Source: Burkholderiaceae bacterium (lineage in GTDB: Bacteria; Pseudomonadota; Gammaproteobacteria; Burkholderiales; Burkholderiaceae_D). Taken from it: DNA of 64,000 nucleotides. The first letter of the stretch is position 1. Each line of letters begins with the position of its first letter. The translations under genes were made by a program, and so were the position numbers. The stretch covers positions 41,124 to 105,123 of the forward strand of contig JAOASL010000045.1 of the NCBI GenBank assembly GCA_030158675.1. Direction: 5' to 3'. The notes beneath the pieces were generated by a model that ran no database searches, had not been told where the DNA came from, and was given only the letters and a program-made list of their open reading frames with translations. Shown here piece by piece: positions 46,876 through 55,262 of this stretch.

Positions 46876-47802
46876 ATGGCACGCAAAGTCATTATTACCT
46901 GCGCCGTTACCGGCGCGATCCACACCCCGTCGATGTCGCCGTACCTGCCGGTCACGGCGCGAGAGATCGCCGACGCGGCCCTGGGCGCGGCTGAGGCCGG
47001 CGCGGCCATCGTGCACCTGCACGCGCGCGAGCCGCACAACGGCAAGCCGTCGCAGGATCCGGCGCTGTTCACGCCGTTCCTGTCGGAGATCAAGGAAAAG
47101 AGCGACGTGGTGATCAATATCACCACCGGCGGCGCGCCGACGATGCTGGTGGAAGAACGGCTGCGTCCGGCCCATCAGTTCCAGCCGGAAGTCGCGTCGC
47201 TGAACATGGGTTCGATGAACTTCGGCCTGTACGGCATGCTGTCGCGCTTCAAGGAATTCAAGCATGACTGGGAACAGCCGTATCTGGCCGGCAGCGACGA
47301 CCGCGTGTTCAAGAACACCTTCCGCGACATCGCCTACATCCTCGAATCCTGCAGCGACAACGGCACGCGCTTCGAGATCGAGTGCTATGACATCGGCCAT
47401 CTGTACACGGCCGCACACTTCATCGACCGCGGACTGATCAAGGCGCCGTTCCTGATCCAGTCCGTGTTCGGCCTGCTCGGCGGCATCGGCACGCATCCGG
47501 AAGATGTCGCGCACATGAAACGCACCGCCGACCGTCTGTTCGGCAACAACTATGTCTGGTCGGTGCTGGGCGCCGGCAAGAGCCAGATGCCGATCAGCAC
47601 GCAATCGCTCGCGCTCGGCGGCAACGTGCGCGTCGGCCTCGAGGATTCGCTGTGGGACGGCCCCGGCCAGCTGGCACGCACCAACGCCGATCAGGTACGC
47701 CGCATCCGCAAGGTGATCGAAGGCCTGTCGCTGGAAGTGGCCACGCCTGACGAAGCACGTGCCATGCTGCAGCTCAAGGGACGCGACAACGTCAACTTCT
47801 GA
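46876..47802 (+). CDS. BKACE-family beta-keto acid cleavage enzyme (DUF849)
   Basis: Zinc-dependent enzyme of 308 residues that cleaves a beta-keto acid with acetyl-CoA to acetoacetate plus a CoA ester. The N-terminal C-A-V-T-G-A-I-H-T-P and the zinc motif V-H-L-H-A-R (about residue 48) are present, and the second half has F-E-I-E-C-Y-D. Start ATG 46876 is preceded by GGAG. The family has several substrate classes (dehydrocarnitine, beta-ketoadipate, others); the divergent dehydrogenase makes the carnitine or a similar 3-hydroxy acid possible. Confidence 0.87.
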   Translation: MARKVIITCAVTGAIHTPSMSPYLPVTAREIADAALGAAEAGAAIVHLHAREPHNGKPSQDPALFTPFLSEIKEKSDVVINITTGGAPTMLVEERLRPAHQFQPEVASLNMGSMNFGLYGMLSRFKEFKHDWEQPYLAGSDDRVFKNTFRDIAYILESCSDNGTRFEIECYDIGHLYTAAHFIDRGLIKAPFLIQSVFGLLGGIGTHPEDVAHMKRTADRLFGNNYVWSVLGAGKSQMPISTQSLALGGNVRVGLEDSLWDGPGQLARTNADQVRRIRKVIEGLSLEVATPDEARAMLQLKGRDNVNF

Positions 47803-47818
47803 CGCTCGGCCGGAGGGT

Positions 47819-47852
47819 CGGTAAGCTTGCACGTATACTCGCCAGCTTACCG
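47819..47852 (+). promoter_or_regulatory. Inverted repeat with -10-like core upstream of senB-like gene
   Basis: CGGTAAGCT (47819-47827) and AGCTTACCG (47844-47852) are exact complements with a 16-bp spacer. TATACT (47834-47839) lies in the middle, a likely -10, 23 bp before ATG 47863. A regulator binding both arms would cover the promoter. It could also be a hairpin ending the BKACE transcript; no T run follows. Confidence 0.5.
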
Positions 47853-47862
47853 ATCTGCTTCG

Positions 47863-48819
47863 ATGCATCTCCACATAATCACTCCCGCTCCTGCCGGCAG
47901 CTTGCACGGCAACCGTATGACCGCGCTGCGATGGCAGCGCCATCTGCGCGCGCTCGGGCATCAGGTCACCATGTCGAACCACTGGACCAGCGAACCGGCT
48001 GATGTGCTGGTCGCGCTGCATGCGCGACGCAGTCACGATGCGATCGCCGGATTTCGCGTGGCTCACCCCGACCGGCCAGTCGTACTGGTGCTGACCGGCA
48101 CGGATCTCTATCGCGATCTCGCCGGCGACGCGGATACGCGGGCATGCGTGCTGGCATCGATGCAGACCGCCGACCGTCTGGTGACGCTGCAGCAGGAAGC
48201 CATCGAGGCGATGCCGGCAGCGTTGCGCGACAAGGCAGTCACGATCCATCAATCGGTGCCGCCGATCGCGCGACAGCCGACGGTAGACAAGCGCTTTCTC
48301 GTCACCGTGCTGGGCCACCTGCGCGAAGAAAAAGATCCGTTCTGCATCGCGCGCGCGCTGCGCCACCTGCCGGAATCGCGCCAATTGCGGGTGCTCCATC
48401 TGGGCAAGGCGATGGACGAAGCACACCAGCGCAATGCCGAGCAGGCGATGCGGGAAGACAACCGCTATGCGTGGATAGGCGAACTGCCGCATCAGGCCGC
48501 ACTGCACTGGCTGTCTTCCAGCCACCTGATGGTGATCTCGAGCTGGATGGAAGGCGGCGCGCATGCGCTGTCCGAAGCGGTCGCGGCCGGCGTGCCGGTG
48601 CTGGCCTCCAACATTCCCGGCAACCGCGGCCTGCTCGGCGCCGATTATCCGGGCCTGTTCACCGCCGGCGACGACGCCGCGCTGGCGGCGCTGCTCAGGC
48701 AGGCGATGGATTCATCCGCATTTCTTGCCAGGCTGACCGATGCCGTGCTGGCGCGCCGCCCGCTGGTGTCGGCCGAGACCGAGCGCGAGCGCATCGCGCG
48801 CCTGATCGATAGTCTGTAG
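47863..48819 (+). CDS. senB: SenB-like glycosyltransferase (selenosugar synthase family)
   Basis: A 318-residue GT-B-type glycosyltransferase from ATG 47863, starting M-H-L-H-I-I-T-P-A-P-A-G-S-L-H-G-N-R. This opening and the overall text match the TIGR04348 family, later identified as SenB, which joins selenophosphate to UDP-GlcNAc to make a selenosugar for selenoneine. The C-terminal half has the usual nucleotide-sugar side (E-G-G-A-H-A-L-S-E-A-V-A-A-G-V-P-V). It converges with egtD and lies next to senA. Without senC/selD here the role is probable, not proven. Confidence 0.78.
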   Translation: MHLHIITPAPAGSLHGNRMTALRWQRHLRALGHQVTMSNHWTSEPADVLVALHARRSHDAIAGFRVAHPDRPVVLVLTGTDLYRDLAGDADTRACVLASMQTADRLVTLQQEAIEAMPAALRDKAVTIHQSVPPIARQPTVDKRFLVTVLGHLREEKDPFCIARALRHLPESRQLRVLHLGKAMDEAHQRNAEQAMREDNRYAWIGELPHQAALHWLSSSHLMVISSWMEGGAHALSEAVAAGVPVLASNIPGNRGLLGADYPGLFTAGDDAALAALLRQAMDSSAFLARLTDAVLARRPLVSAETERERIARLIDSL

Positions 48820-48835
48820 AAGACTGATCCGGCAG

Positions 48836-49813
48836 TCACTCACGCTCATCGGTGGTGGCGAGGAACACGGCGAAATACGCCCGTTCGTCGGTCCAGCTGC
48901 GTACGTTCGCAAAGCCGGCGTCTTTCAGCAGCGCGGTGAAATCGGCAGTCGTGTATTTGTAGCTGTTCTCGGTATGCAGAGTCTGGCCGGCCGCGAACTC
49001 GCGTCGCCCGGGCAGGCCGCCGGCGGCCGGGCAGCGCCAGTGCACCGTCAGCGATTCACGCGCGCGCAGATGCATCTCGATGCGCGCCGCGCGCACATCG
49101 AAGAACGCCACATGGTCCCATTGCCGCGGCTGGAAATCGCTGGCGATCAAGCGGTTCAGGTGACGCAGCAGATTCAGGTTGAAAGCCGCGGTCACCCCCA
49201 GCGCATCGTTATACGCCGCATGCAACACCGCCGCATCCTTGACCAGATCAACGCCGATCAGCAAGCCACCCTGCCCGCGGCAATCGGCCCGCATGCGCGC
49301 AGCCAGCGCGCGCGCCTCCGCCGGCGTGAAGTTGCCGATCGATGAGCCGGGATAGAAAAACAGCCGGCTGCCGCCGGCCTCGGGCAGCGGCCAGCGCTGC
49401 GTGATGTCGGCGCCGACGGCGCTCATCGCGACGGCCGGGAAATCGGGCCGCAGCGACTGCAGCGCCTGTTCGACAAAATACGCCGACACATCCAGCGCCA
49501 GATAGTGCGCCGGACGCAGCGCCGGCAGCAGGTGACGCACTTTTTCGCAGTTGCCTGCACCCGGCTCGATCAGCCAGTCGCAGTCCCCGACGGCATCGGC
49601 GACTGCGGCGGCGATCTCGGTCGCATGCCGGCGCAGCAGGCCATGCTCGGTCACGGTCGGGTAGTACTCGTCGAGCAGCGTAATGACTTCGAACAGTCGC
49701 GAGCCGGCCAGGTCATAGAAATATTTGGGTGACACCCGGGCTTGTGGTGCCAGCAATCCTGCGATCAGCTGCGCGTGCTCGTCGTTATCCATGCCTTGCT
49801 GAAGGTCCGTCAT
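48836..49813 (-). CDS. egtD: L-histidine N-alpha-methyltransferase EgtD
   Basis: SAM-dependent methyltransferase of 325 residues from ATG 49813 that converts histidine to hercynine, the shared precursor of ergothioneine and selenoneine. Motifs visible are I-E-P-G-A-G-N-C-E-K-V, F-F-Y-P-G-S-S-I-G-N-F-T-P and H-T-E-N-S-Y-K-Y-T, all characteristic of EgtD. It starts 25 bp after the senA/egtB-like stop and is in the same leftward unit. It converges with senB, leaving only 16 bp between stops. Confidence 0.9.
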   Translation of the reverse strand: MTDLQQGMDNDEHAQLIAGLLAPQARVSPKYFYDLAGSRLFEVITLLDEYYPTVTEHGLLRRHATEIAAAVADAVGDCDWLIEPGAGNCEKVRHLLPALRPAHYLALDVSAYFVEQALQSLRPDFPAVAMSAVGADITQRWPLPEAGGSRLFFYPGSSIGNFTPAEARALAARMRADCRGQGGLLIGVDLVKDAAVLHAAYNDALGVTAAFNLNLLRHLNRLIASDFQPRQWDHVAFFDVRAARIEMHLRARESLTVHWRCPAAGGLPGRREFAAGQTLHTENSYKYTTADFTALLKDAGFANVRSWTDERAYFAVFLATTDERE

Positions 49814-49838
49814 CACCGCTCCTGATTCCTGATAGCTT

Positions 49839-50990
49839 CTATGCATCGATGGCACAGGTTCGAAAGCCGCTGAACACATCGCCGCGCTCCGGCAGGTAAA
49901 AATTTCGGTAGCCGGCACGCCGCAGGCGCGGCGCAGTCCAGCAGCTGCCGCCTTTGAGCACGCGATGGCGGCCGTCGAACCACGGGCGCGAATAATCGGC
50001 ATAGGGATCAGCCCGAAAACCGGGAAACGGCGCGAACAGGCTCGATGTCCACTCCCATACACCGGCAAACGCCTGCGCCGGCGCAATCGCCGTTGCGAAG
50101 CGCAGCCATTCGAATTCGGTCGGCAGCCGGCGTCCGGCCCAGGCGCAATAGGCGTCAGCCTCGACCGCGCTCACATGGCAGACGGGTGCATCATGATCGA
50201 GCGGCCGCCAGCGATCGCGCACCCGCTGTTCCCACTGCGCGCCGCTGCGACGCCAGTAGCGCGGCATGCGCTGTTCCGGGTCGCCTTCAACGAAGGCCAG
50301 ATACGCGCCGTTGCTGACCGGCGCGCTGTCGATCGTGAAAGCCGGTACATGCACGCGGTGCCCCCACTTCTCATTGTCGAACACGAAACCTTCGCCGCAG
50401 CGCGCGCCAACCTCGATGTCGGCAGCGTCAACCCGGCACGGCACGAGCTGCGCGCTGACCCCGTGCCCATAAGGCGGCAGATCGTCCGGCCACGGCCAGC
50501 CGGTCGTTTGCCAGCTGTAGGCGAAGGCTTCGTTGTGCATATCCTGATGAAACAGCGACAGCTGAATGAAATACGCATCCGCCGGATCCGGCTGCGCCGC
50601 CGGATGGCTTAGTCGCTGCTTCGTGTGCTCGAACACGCTGCACAGATAGGCGCGCAGCGCCGGCGCCGACGGCAGCGGCAAATCCCAGCGCGTGTCGTGG
50701 GCGACGACGGAAGAATTGAACAGCGCGTCGGCATCGCGCAGGCACGAGAGCCGCGCTGCGTCACCACGGCGCTGCACCCAGAATTCGTGGAACCACGCCA
50801 GATGGCCGAACTCCCACAGCGGCGGATTGACGATGGCCAGCTTCGGCATCTGCAGGCCGAGCGCAATGAAGTGATCGAACAGCCGCAGCGTGCGCCGCTG
50901 GCTTTCAGCCAGTCCGGCGAGCAGCGCTGCGGGCGCCGGCAAGCAGCCGTAGCGCAGGTAATCGTCCGCCTCAGGCGCGATGTGATCCAC
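49839..50990 (-). CDS. senA: SenA/EgtB-like non-haem iron enzyme
   Basis: Formylglycine-generating-enzyme-like iron oxidase of about 383 residues, from a GTG at 50990 with GGAG just upstream; an extension to 51149 is not supported. A DinB-like N-terminal bundle carries the iron ligands H63 and H148-x-x-x-H152-x-E154 (H-Q-D-M-H-N-E). The C-terminal FGE-sulfatase domain begins near 215 and ends with W-E-W-T-S-S and R-V-L-K-G-G-S-C-W. EgtB joins hercynine with a thiol; SenA does the same with a selenosugar. The SenB neighbour favours SenA. Confidence 0.8.
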   Translation of the reverse strand: MDHIAPEADDYLRYGCLPAPAALLAGLAESQRRTLRLFDHFIALGLQMPKLAIVNPPLWEFGHLAWFHEFWVQRRGDAARLSCLRDADALFNSSVVAHDTRWDLPLPSAPALRAYLCSVFEHTKQRLSHPAAQPDPADAYFIQLSLFHQDMHNEAFAYSWQTTGWPWPDDLPPYGHGVSAQLVPCRVDAADIEVGARCGEGFVFDNEKWGHRVHVPAFTIDSAPVSNGAYLAFVEGDPEQRMPRYWRRSGAQWEQRVRDRWRPLDHDAPVCHVSAVEADAYCAWAGRRLPTEFEWLRFATAIAPAQAFAGVWEWTSSLFAPFPGFRADPYADYSRPWFDGRHRVLKGGSCWTAPRLRRAGYRNFYLPERGDVFSGFRTCAIDA

Positions 50991-51301
50991 AAGCTCTCTC
51001 CTTCTTCTGTCGCTTATCTTGCGCGATCCGGCGCGATGACGCCGAAGCCTGACGAGGATTATCGGGCCAAGCGTTCGACCACCCGCAATTATTTGACACG
51101 AGTTAAATAATTTTGGCGAGCAAACACTCACGCTACGGCGAACGATCAACCAACCGTTATGAAAAACAATGCAAACAAGATCGAGTTCACCGGCCCGGCC
51201 GCGATGGCCGCCGCCCGACTGAAGATTCAGAAGGGACTGCTGAACAACGCTATCGTCAGCGTCTATACCTCAGACCTGTAAGAGCCTGTGCTGTCAGGCA
51301 C
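50991..51301. promoter_or_regulatory. Intergenic region upstream of senA with AT-rich inverted repeat and small ORF
   Basis: These 311 bp separate leftward senA from leftward GT2. A perfect dyad AATTATTT (51087-51094) / AAATAATT (51105-51112) with 10 bp between lies 97-122 bp upstream of senA, a candidate operator. TTGACA at 51093-51098 overlaps it. A 40-codon frame occupies 51159-51281. Otherwise no gene is seen. Confidence 0.5.
51159..51281 (+). CDS. Possible 40-residue peptide
   Basis: ATG 51159 to TAA 51281 encodes 40 residues: a polar start (M-K-N-N-A-N-K), a middle G-P-A-A-M-A-A-A-R-L-K and the ending N-N-A-I-V-S-V-Y-T-S-D-L. I recognise no family. There is no ribosome site of the usual kind upstream. 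It lies 47 bp downstream of the AT-rich dyad and points away from senA, so it could be regulated with it. It could equally be chance in a 311-bp gap. Confidence 0.35.
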   Translation: MKNNANKIEFTGPAAMAAARLKIQKGLLNNAIVSVYTSDL

Positions 51302-52306
51302 CTACAAAAAAAATGTCCGGAAACGGATCGCACCGACCGCGCGCCAGAACACTGCCAGCGGCGGAATCAGCACTGAGGTGACGAGCAACGCAGCCACGGC
51401 AGACGGCTGGCGACTGGTGCCGCGCAAACGCCTGCGGAAGAAGGCGCCGACCGACAGCAGCCACACCGGCAGCGCCAGCGCCGCCAGCACGGGCTGCCCG
51501 GCCGGCAGTGCCGCAATACCCAGCGCCAGCGCGACCGTGCACAGATAGTAATCCCAGCGCGGAGCGCGCCTGATGGTCTGCCGGTAACGGCGCCGGTGCT
51601 TCTTGTAGAGCAGCGCATCGAACAGGATCTTGCGCTGCTGCGTCAGGCTCACCAGCCAGCCTGCCGGCCGTACCGGATGCAGTACCACAGCGTCACCGAC
51701 GAACAGCACGCGTGCGCCGGCATCGCATAGCCGGAAATACAGATCCGTATCTTCACGCCACGCCACCCGGAAACGTTCATCGAAGCCGCCGATCCGCTCA
51801 AGCAGCGCACGCCGGCAAAAACAATTGGCGGTAACAAAACCGGCCTGCTGCAGCCGGCCCGCATCGCGTTCGTAATCAGTCGGCAGCGCAGGCAGCGGCA
51901 CCGCCACATTTCCCCAGAGCGCATCCGCTGCCGCCGCATCGGCGTTGCCCGCAGTGAACGCGACGCAAGCACGCGCGAGCCAGTCAGGCTGTGCAATCGT
52001 ATCGTCATCGGTAAAGCCTACCCACGCGCTGCGGGCGGCGCGCCAGCCGAGATTGCGCGCCGCTGCCGGCCCGTGCCGGCCCGTGTTGCGCAGGCAATGC
52101 ACGCTCAGCCCGCGCCGACGCGCCTGCGCGCAACAAGCGCTGATTGCCGTTTGCGCGGACGGGTCTGTTGCGCGACTGTCGTCGACGACGATCAGCTCAA
52201 ACTGGTCCGGCCGCAGCGTCTGCGCGCACAGGCTGTCGACACAACGTGCCAGCAGCGCGATGCGACCGCAGGTCGGCACCACGACGGAAACGAGGGGCGA
52301 ATTCAT
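51302..52306 (-). CDS. Family 2 glycosyltransferase
   Basis: GT-A glycosyltransferase of 334 residues from ATG 52306. The N terminus S-V-V-V-P-T-C-G-R is standard, followed by I-V-V-D-D-S (metal/nucleotide strand), T-D-D-D-T (second acidic cluster) and R-E-D-T-D-L (base region). A hydrophobic C-terminal region of two or three helices suggests membrane attachment. It diverges from the carbamoyltransferase across 138 bp. With that gene and the UDP-xylose-synthase-like gene it may build or decorate a surface glycan. Confidence 0.86.
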   Translation of the reverse strand: MNSPLVSVVVPTCGRIALLARCVDSLCAQTLRPDQFELIVVDDSRATDPSAQTAISACCAQARRRGLSVHCLRNTGRHGPAAARNLGWRAARSAWVGFTDDDTIAQPDWLARACVAFTAGNADAAAADALWGNVAVPLPALPTDYERDAGRLQQAGFVTANCFCRRALLERIGGFDERFRVAWREDTDLYFRLCDAGARVLFVGDAVVLHPVRPAGWLVSLTQQRKILFDALLYKKHRRRYRQTIRRAPRWDYYLCTVALALGIAALPAGQPVLAALALPVWLLSVGAFFRRRLRGTSRQPSAVAALLVTSVLIPPLAVFWRAVGAIRFRTFFL

Positions 52307-52444
52307 CCACGACAAGCTGCAAGCTTCGTTCCAGCGCAGCGCATTTGTCGCGCATTGTTGCCTGTTGCAGCAACAGGTCAGCAGCATCACGAAATGGCAC
52401 GGCATTTGCAGCATCTCATGCCTGAACCCGGAGGAGCCTGTCCC

Positions 52445-54190
52445 ATGCTGACCCTCGGAATCAATGCCGCCTTTCATGACTGCTCGGCCTGCATCGTGCG
52501 CGATGGCATCGTGCTGGCCGCCACCGAAGAGGAACGCTTCACGCGCATAAAGCATGGCAAGCGGCCGGTGCCGTTCAGCGTGTGGCAATTGCCCTTCCAT
52601 GCAATCGACTACTGCCTGCAAGAGGCGGGCGCGACGCTGGCCGATATCGATCATGTCGCCTATGCGTACGACCCGTGGATGCAAATCGCGCGTGACAGGA
52701 CATCGATCGCGCTGCCGCTGCAACCCTCGTTACAAGCGTCGTCGGCAGCGCCCGGAGACGCCCGGTCGCCCTGGGAGCCGCTGGCGCTTTGTTACGCAGT
52801 CAATGCACCGCTTCAGCTGGCCGGCGGCGCACCGCACCACCTGCGCGAACGCTTCGCCGGTGCGACCGCGAAGACCGGCACGCCGTACCGCTGGCATTTC
52901 GTCGAACATCATCGCGCGCACGAGGCCAGCGCCTTTCTTGCCGCTCCCTTCGACGACTGCGCGGTGCTGGCCATCGACGGACGCGGCGAACGCGCCACGA
53001 CCAGCTATGGCGTGTATCGCGATGGCCGCTACCGGCGGCTGCGGCAGCTGGACCTGCCGCATTCGCTCGGCCTGCTGTATGAGGCCGTGACCACCCACCT
53101 CGGCTTCCTGCATTCGTCCGATGAGTACAAGGTGATGGCGCTGGCCTCCTATGGCGAGCCGGTGTATGCGGCAGCCTTGTCGAAGCGCGTGCGCTGGCTC
53201 GGTGACGGCGACTGCCACATGGCGCCGCTCGACTGCGCCACATTGTTCGGACCGCCACGGCAGCGTGGCGCAGCACTGCTGCGACGCCATTTCGATGTGG
53301 CGCGCTCTTTGCAGCAGGTACTGGAAGACACGGTCCTGAAGATGGCACGCTGGCTGCATGAACAGACGCAATCGCCGCGCCTGGCGCTGGCCGGCGGCGT
53401 GGCACTGAACTGCGTGATGAATGCGCGGCTGCGCGACGAAGGCCCGTGGCAGCAAGTCTGGGTGCAGCCGGCCGCCGGTGACGCCGGCACGGCATTGGGC
53501 GCTGCGCTGTGGATTGATGCGCAACAGCGCGGCGACGGCCAGCGCCGCTGGCAAATGACGCATGCCTATCTCGGGCCGGCCTTCGCGGATGACGCCATCG
53601 AACGCTTGCTGCAACAGGCGCGCCTGCCCTACCGCCGCGCGCGCGATCTGGCAACCGAGACTGCGGCGCTGCTGGCGCAGGACAAAGTGGTCGGCTGGTT
53701 CCAGCAACGAATGGAATTCGGCCCGCGCGCGCTCGGCGCGCGCTCCATCCTGGCGTCGCCGCTGCATGCCGGGATGCAGGCCAGGCTAAACCTGATCAAG
53801 GATCGCGAAGACTTCCGTCCGGTCGCGCCCGTGGTGCCCGACGAGGATGCGGATCAGTGGTTTGAGGGGGCCCGCGATGCGCCGTTCATGACCTTCGTGT
53901 TTCGCGTGCGCGCCGACCAGGCCGCGCGCATACCCGCGGTGCGGCATGTCGACGGCACCGCACGCGTGCAGACGGTGACGCACGCGCAAAATCCGGCATT
54001 GCATGCGCTGCTGCAGGCGTTCAGGCGGCAGACCGGCGTGCCGGTGCTGGTGAACACCTCGTTCAACACGCGTGGCCAGCCGATGGTATGCACGCCGCGC
54101 GATGCGCTTGAATCGTTCTGCACGACGGCGCTGGATGCGCTGGCGATCGGCTCGTTCATTGTCGACAAATCAGATTGGGGACACGCATGA
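52445..54190 (+). CDS. Carbamoyltransferase of the NodU/CmcH family
   Basis: A 581-residue enzyme that transfers a carbamoyl group from carbamoyl phosphate through a carbamoyl-adenylate. The YrdC/Kae1-like N-terminal domain has [12 protein letters not shown] and [11 protein letters not shown] (iron-binding His). The C-terminal domain has [12 protein letters not shown] and [11 protein letters not shown]. From ATG 52445. The stop overlaps the next start (ATGA at 54187-54190). The acceptor is probably a sugar, given the neighbours. Confidence 0.9.
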   Translation: MLTLGINAAFHDCSACIVRDGIVLAATEEERFTRIKHGKRPVPFSVWQLPFHAIDYCLQEAGATLADIDHVAYAYDPWMQIARDRTSIALPLQPSLQASSAAPGDARSPWEPLALCYAVNAPLQLAGGAPHHLRERFAGATAKTGTPYRWHFVEHHRAHEASAFLAAPFDDCAVLAIDGRGERATTSYGVYRDGRYRRLRQLDLPHSLGLLYEAVTTHLGFLHSSDEYKVMALASYGEPVYAAALSKRVRWLGDGDCHMAPLDCATLFGPPRQRGAALLRRHFDVARSLQQVLEDTVLKMARWLHEQTQSPRLALAGGVALNCVMNARLRDEGPWQQVWVQPAAGDAGTALGAALWIDAQQRGDGQRRWQMTHAYLGPAFADDAIERLLQQARLPYRRARDLATETAALLAQDKVVGWFQQRMEFGPRALGARSILASPLHAGMQARLNLIKDREDFRPVAPVVPDEDADQWFEGARDAPFMTFVFRVRADQAARIPAVRHVDGTARVQTVTHAQNPALHALLQAFRRQTGVPVLVNTSFNTRGQPMVCTPRDALESFCTTALDALAIGSFIVDKSDWGHA

Positions 54191-55224
54191 TGAAGCGTCC
54201 TGCGCGCATCCTCGTCACCGGTGGCGCCGGCTTTCTCGGTTCGCATGTGTGCGAACGGCTGCTGCTGGAAGGCCACGACATTCTGTGCGTCGACAATTTC
54301 TCCAGCGGCAGCAAGCGCAATATCGCGCACCTGCTTGGCCATCCGCGCTTCGAACTGCTGCGGCATGACGTCAGTTTTCCGCTGTATGTGGAGGTTGATG
54401 AGATCTATAACCTGGCCTGCCCGGCGTCGCCGCCGCAATATCAGCAAGACCCGGTGCAAACCACCAAGACCAGCGTACATGGCGCCATCCATCTGCTCGG
54501 ACTGGCCCGCCGTACCGGCGCGCGGCTGCTGCAGGCATCGACCAGCGAGGTATATGGCGATCCGGTCTGTCATCCGCAGCGCGAGGATTACTGGGGTCAT
54601 GTGAATCCGGTCGGACCGCGCGCCTGCTACGACGAGGGCAAGCGCTGCGCCGAGACACTGTGCATGGATTACCGCCGCCGGCACGGCTTGTGCGTCAAGG
54701 TCGCGCGCATCTTCAATACCTATGGACCGCGTATGCTGGCCGACGATGGCCGGGTGGTGTCGAACTTCGTCGTGCAGGCGCTGACGGGCCGCGCGCTGAC
54801 GGTGTTCGGCAACGGCCGGCAGACGCGCTCGTTCTGCTATGTCGACGACCTGGTCGACGGGCTGCTGCGGCTGATGGCCAGCGCAGATGATTTCTGCGGC
54901 CCGGTCAATCTCGGCAATCCGGTCGAGTCGACGATGCTGGAACTGGCGCGGAAGGTGATTGCGCTGACCGGCTCAGGCGCAGCGATAGACTTCGCGCCGC
55001 TGCCGGTGGATGATCCCGCGCGCCGGCGGCCGGATATTTCGCTGGCACAGCAGCGGCTGAGCTGGCAGCCGGCCGTGTCGCTGCATGACGGGCTGGAAAA
55101 GACAATCGATTATTTTCGCGGGCTGCTGCCGCCGGAGCCACCGCAGCCACCGGCATCGCGGCCGCCCGCGCCGGGCTGGCTGGCGGTCGGGCAGGCGCCG
55201 TCGCCGAGCCGGCTGCGGCATTGA
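54187..55224 (+). CDS. UDP-glucuronate decarboxylase (UDP-xylose synthase)-like
   Basis: Extended SDR of 345 residues starting at ATG 54187, overlapping the carbamoyltransferase stop. N-terminal [10 protein letters not shown], then [10 protein letters not shown], the UXS signature, catalytic S-T-S-E-V-Y-G and Y-D-E-G-K-R. This oxidises, decarboxylates and reduces UDP-GlcA to UDP-xylose. A Pro-rich tail of about 30 residues follows the fold. A close relation to GDP- or TDP-sugar dehydratases cannot be excluded. Confidence 0.87.
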   Translation: MMKRPARILVTGGAGFLGSHVCERLLLEGHDILCVDNFSSGSKRNIAHLLGHPRFELLRHDVSFPLYVEVDEIYNLACPASPPQYQQDPVQTTKTSVHGAIHLLGLARRTGARLLQASTSEVYGDPVCHPQREDYWGHVNPVGPRACYDEGKRCAETLCMDYRRRHGLCVKVARIFNTYGPRMLADDGRVVSNFVVQALTGRALTVFGNGRQTRSFCYVDDLVDGLLRLMASADDFCGPVNLGNPVESTMLELARKVIALTGSGAAIDFAPLPVDDPARRRPDISLAQQRLSWQPAVSLHDGLEKTIDYFRGLLPPEPPQPPASRPPAPGWLAVGQAPSPSRLRH

Positions 55225-55262
55225 CGCCGAGCCGCCGCCATGGCGGGGAGTAAGCCTTGCGT

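Noticed and set aside
47863-54190. One combined secondary-metabolite cluster spanning senB to the carbamoyltransferase
   Set aside because: Divergent and convergent gene directions, gaps and unrelated predicted roles make a single cluster unsupported; I treat the sen/egt locus and the glycan group separately.
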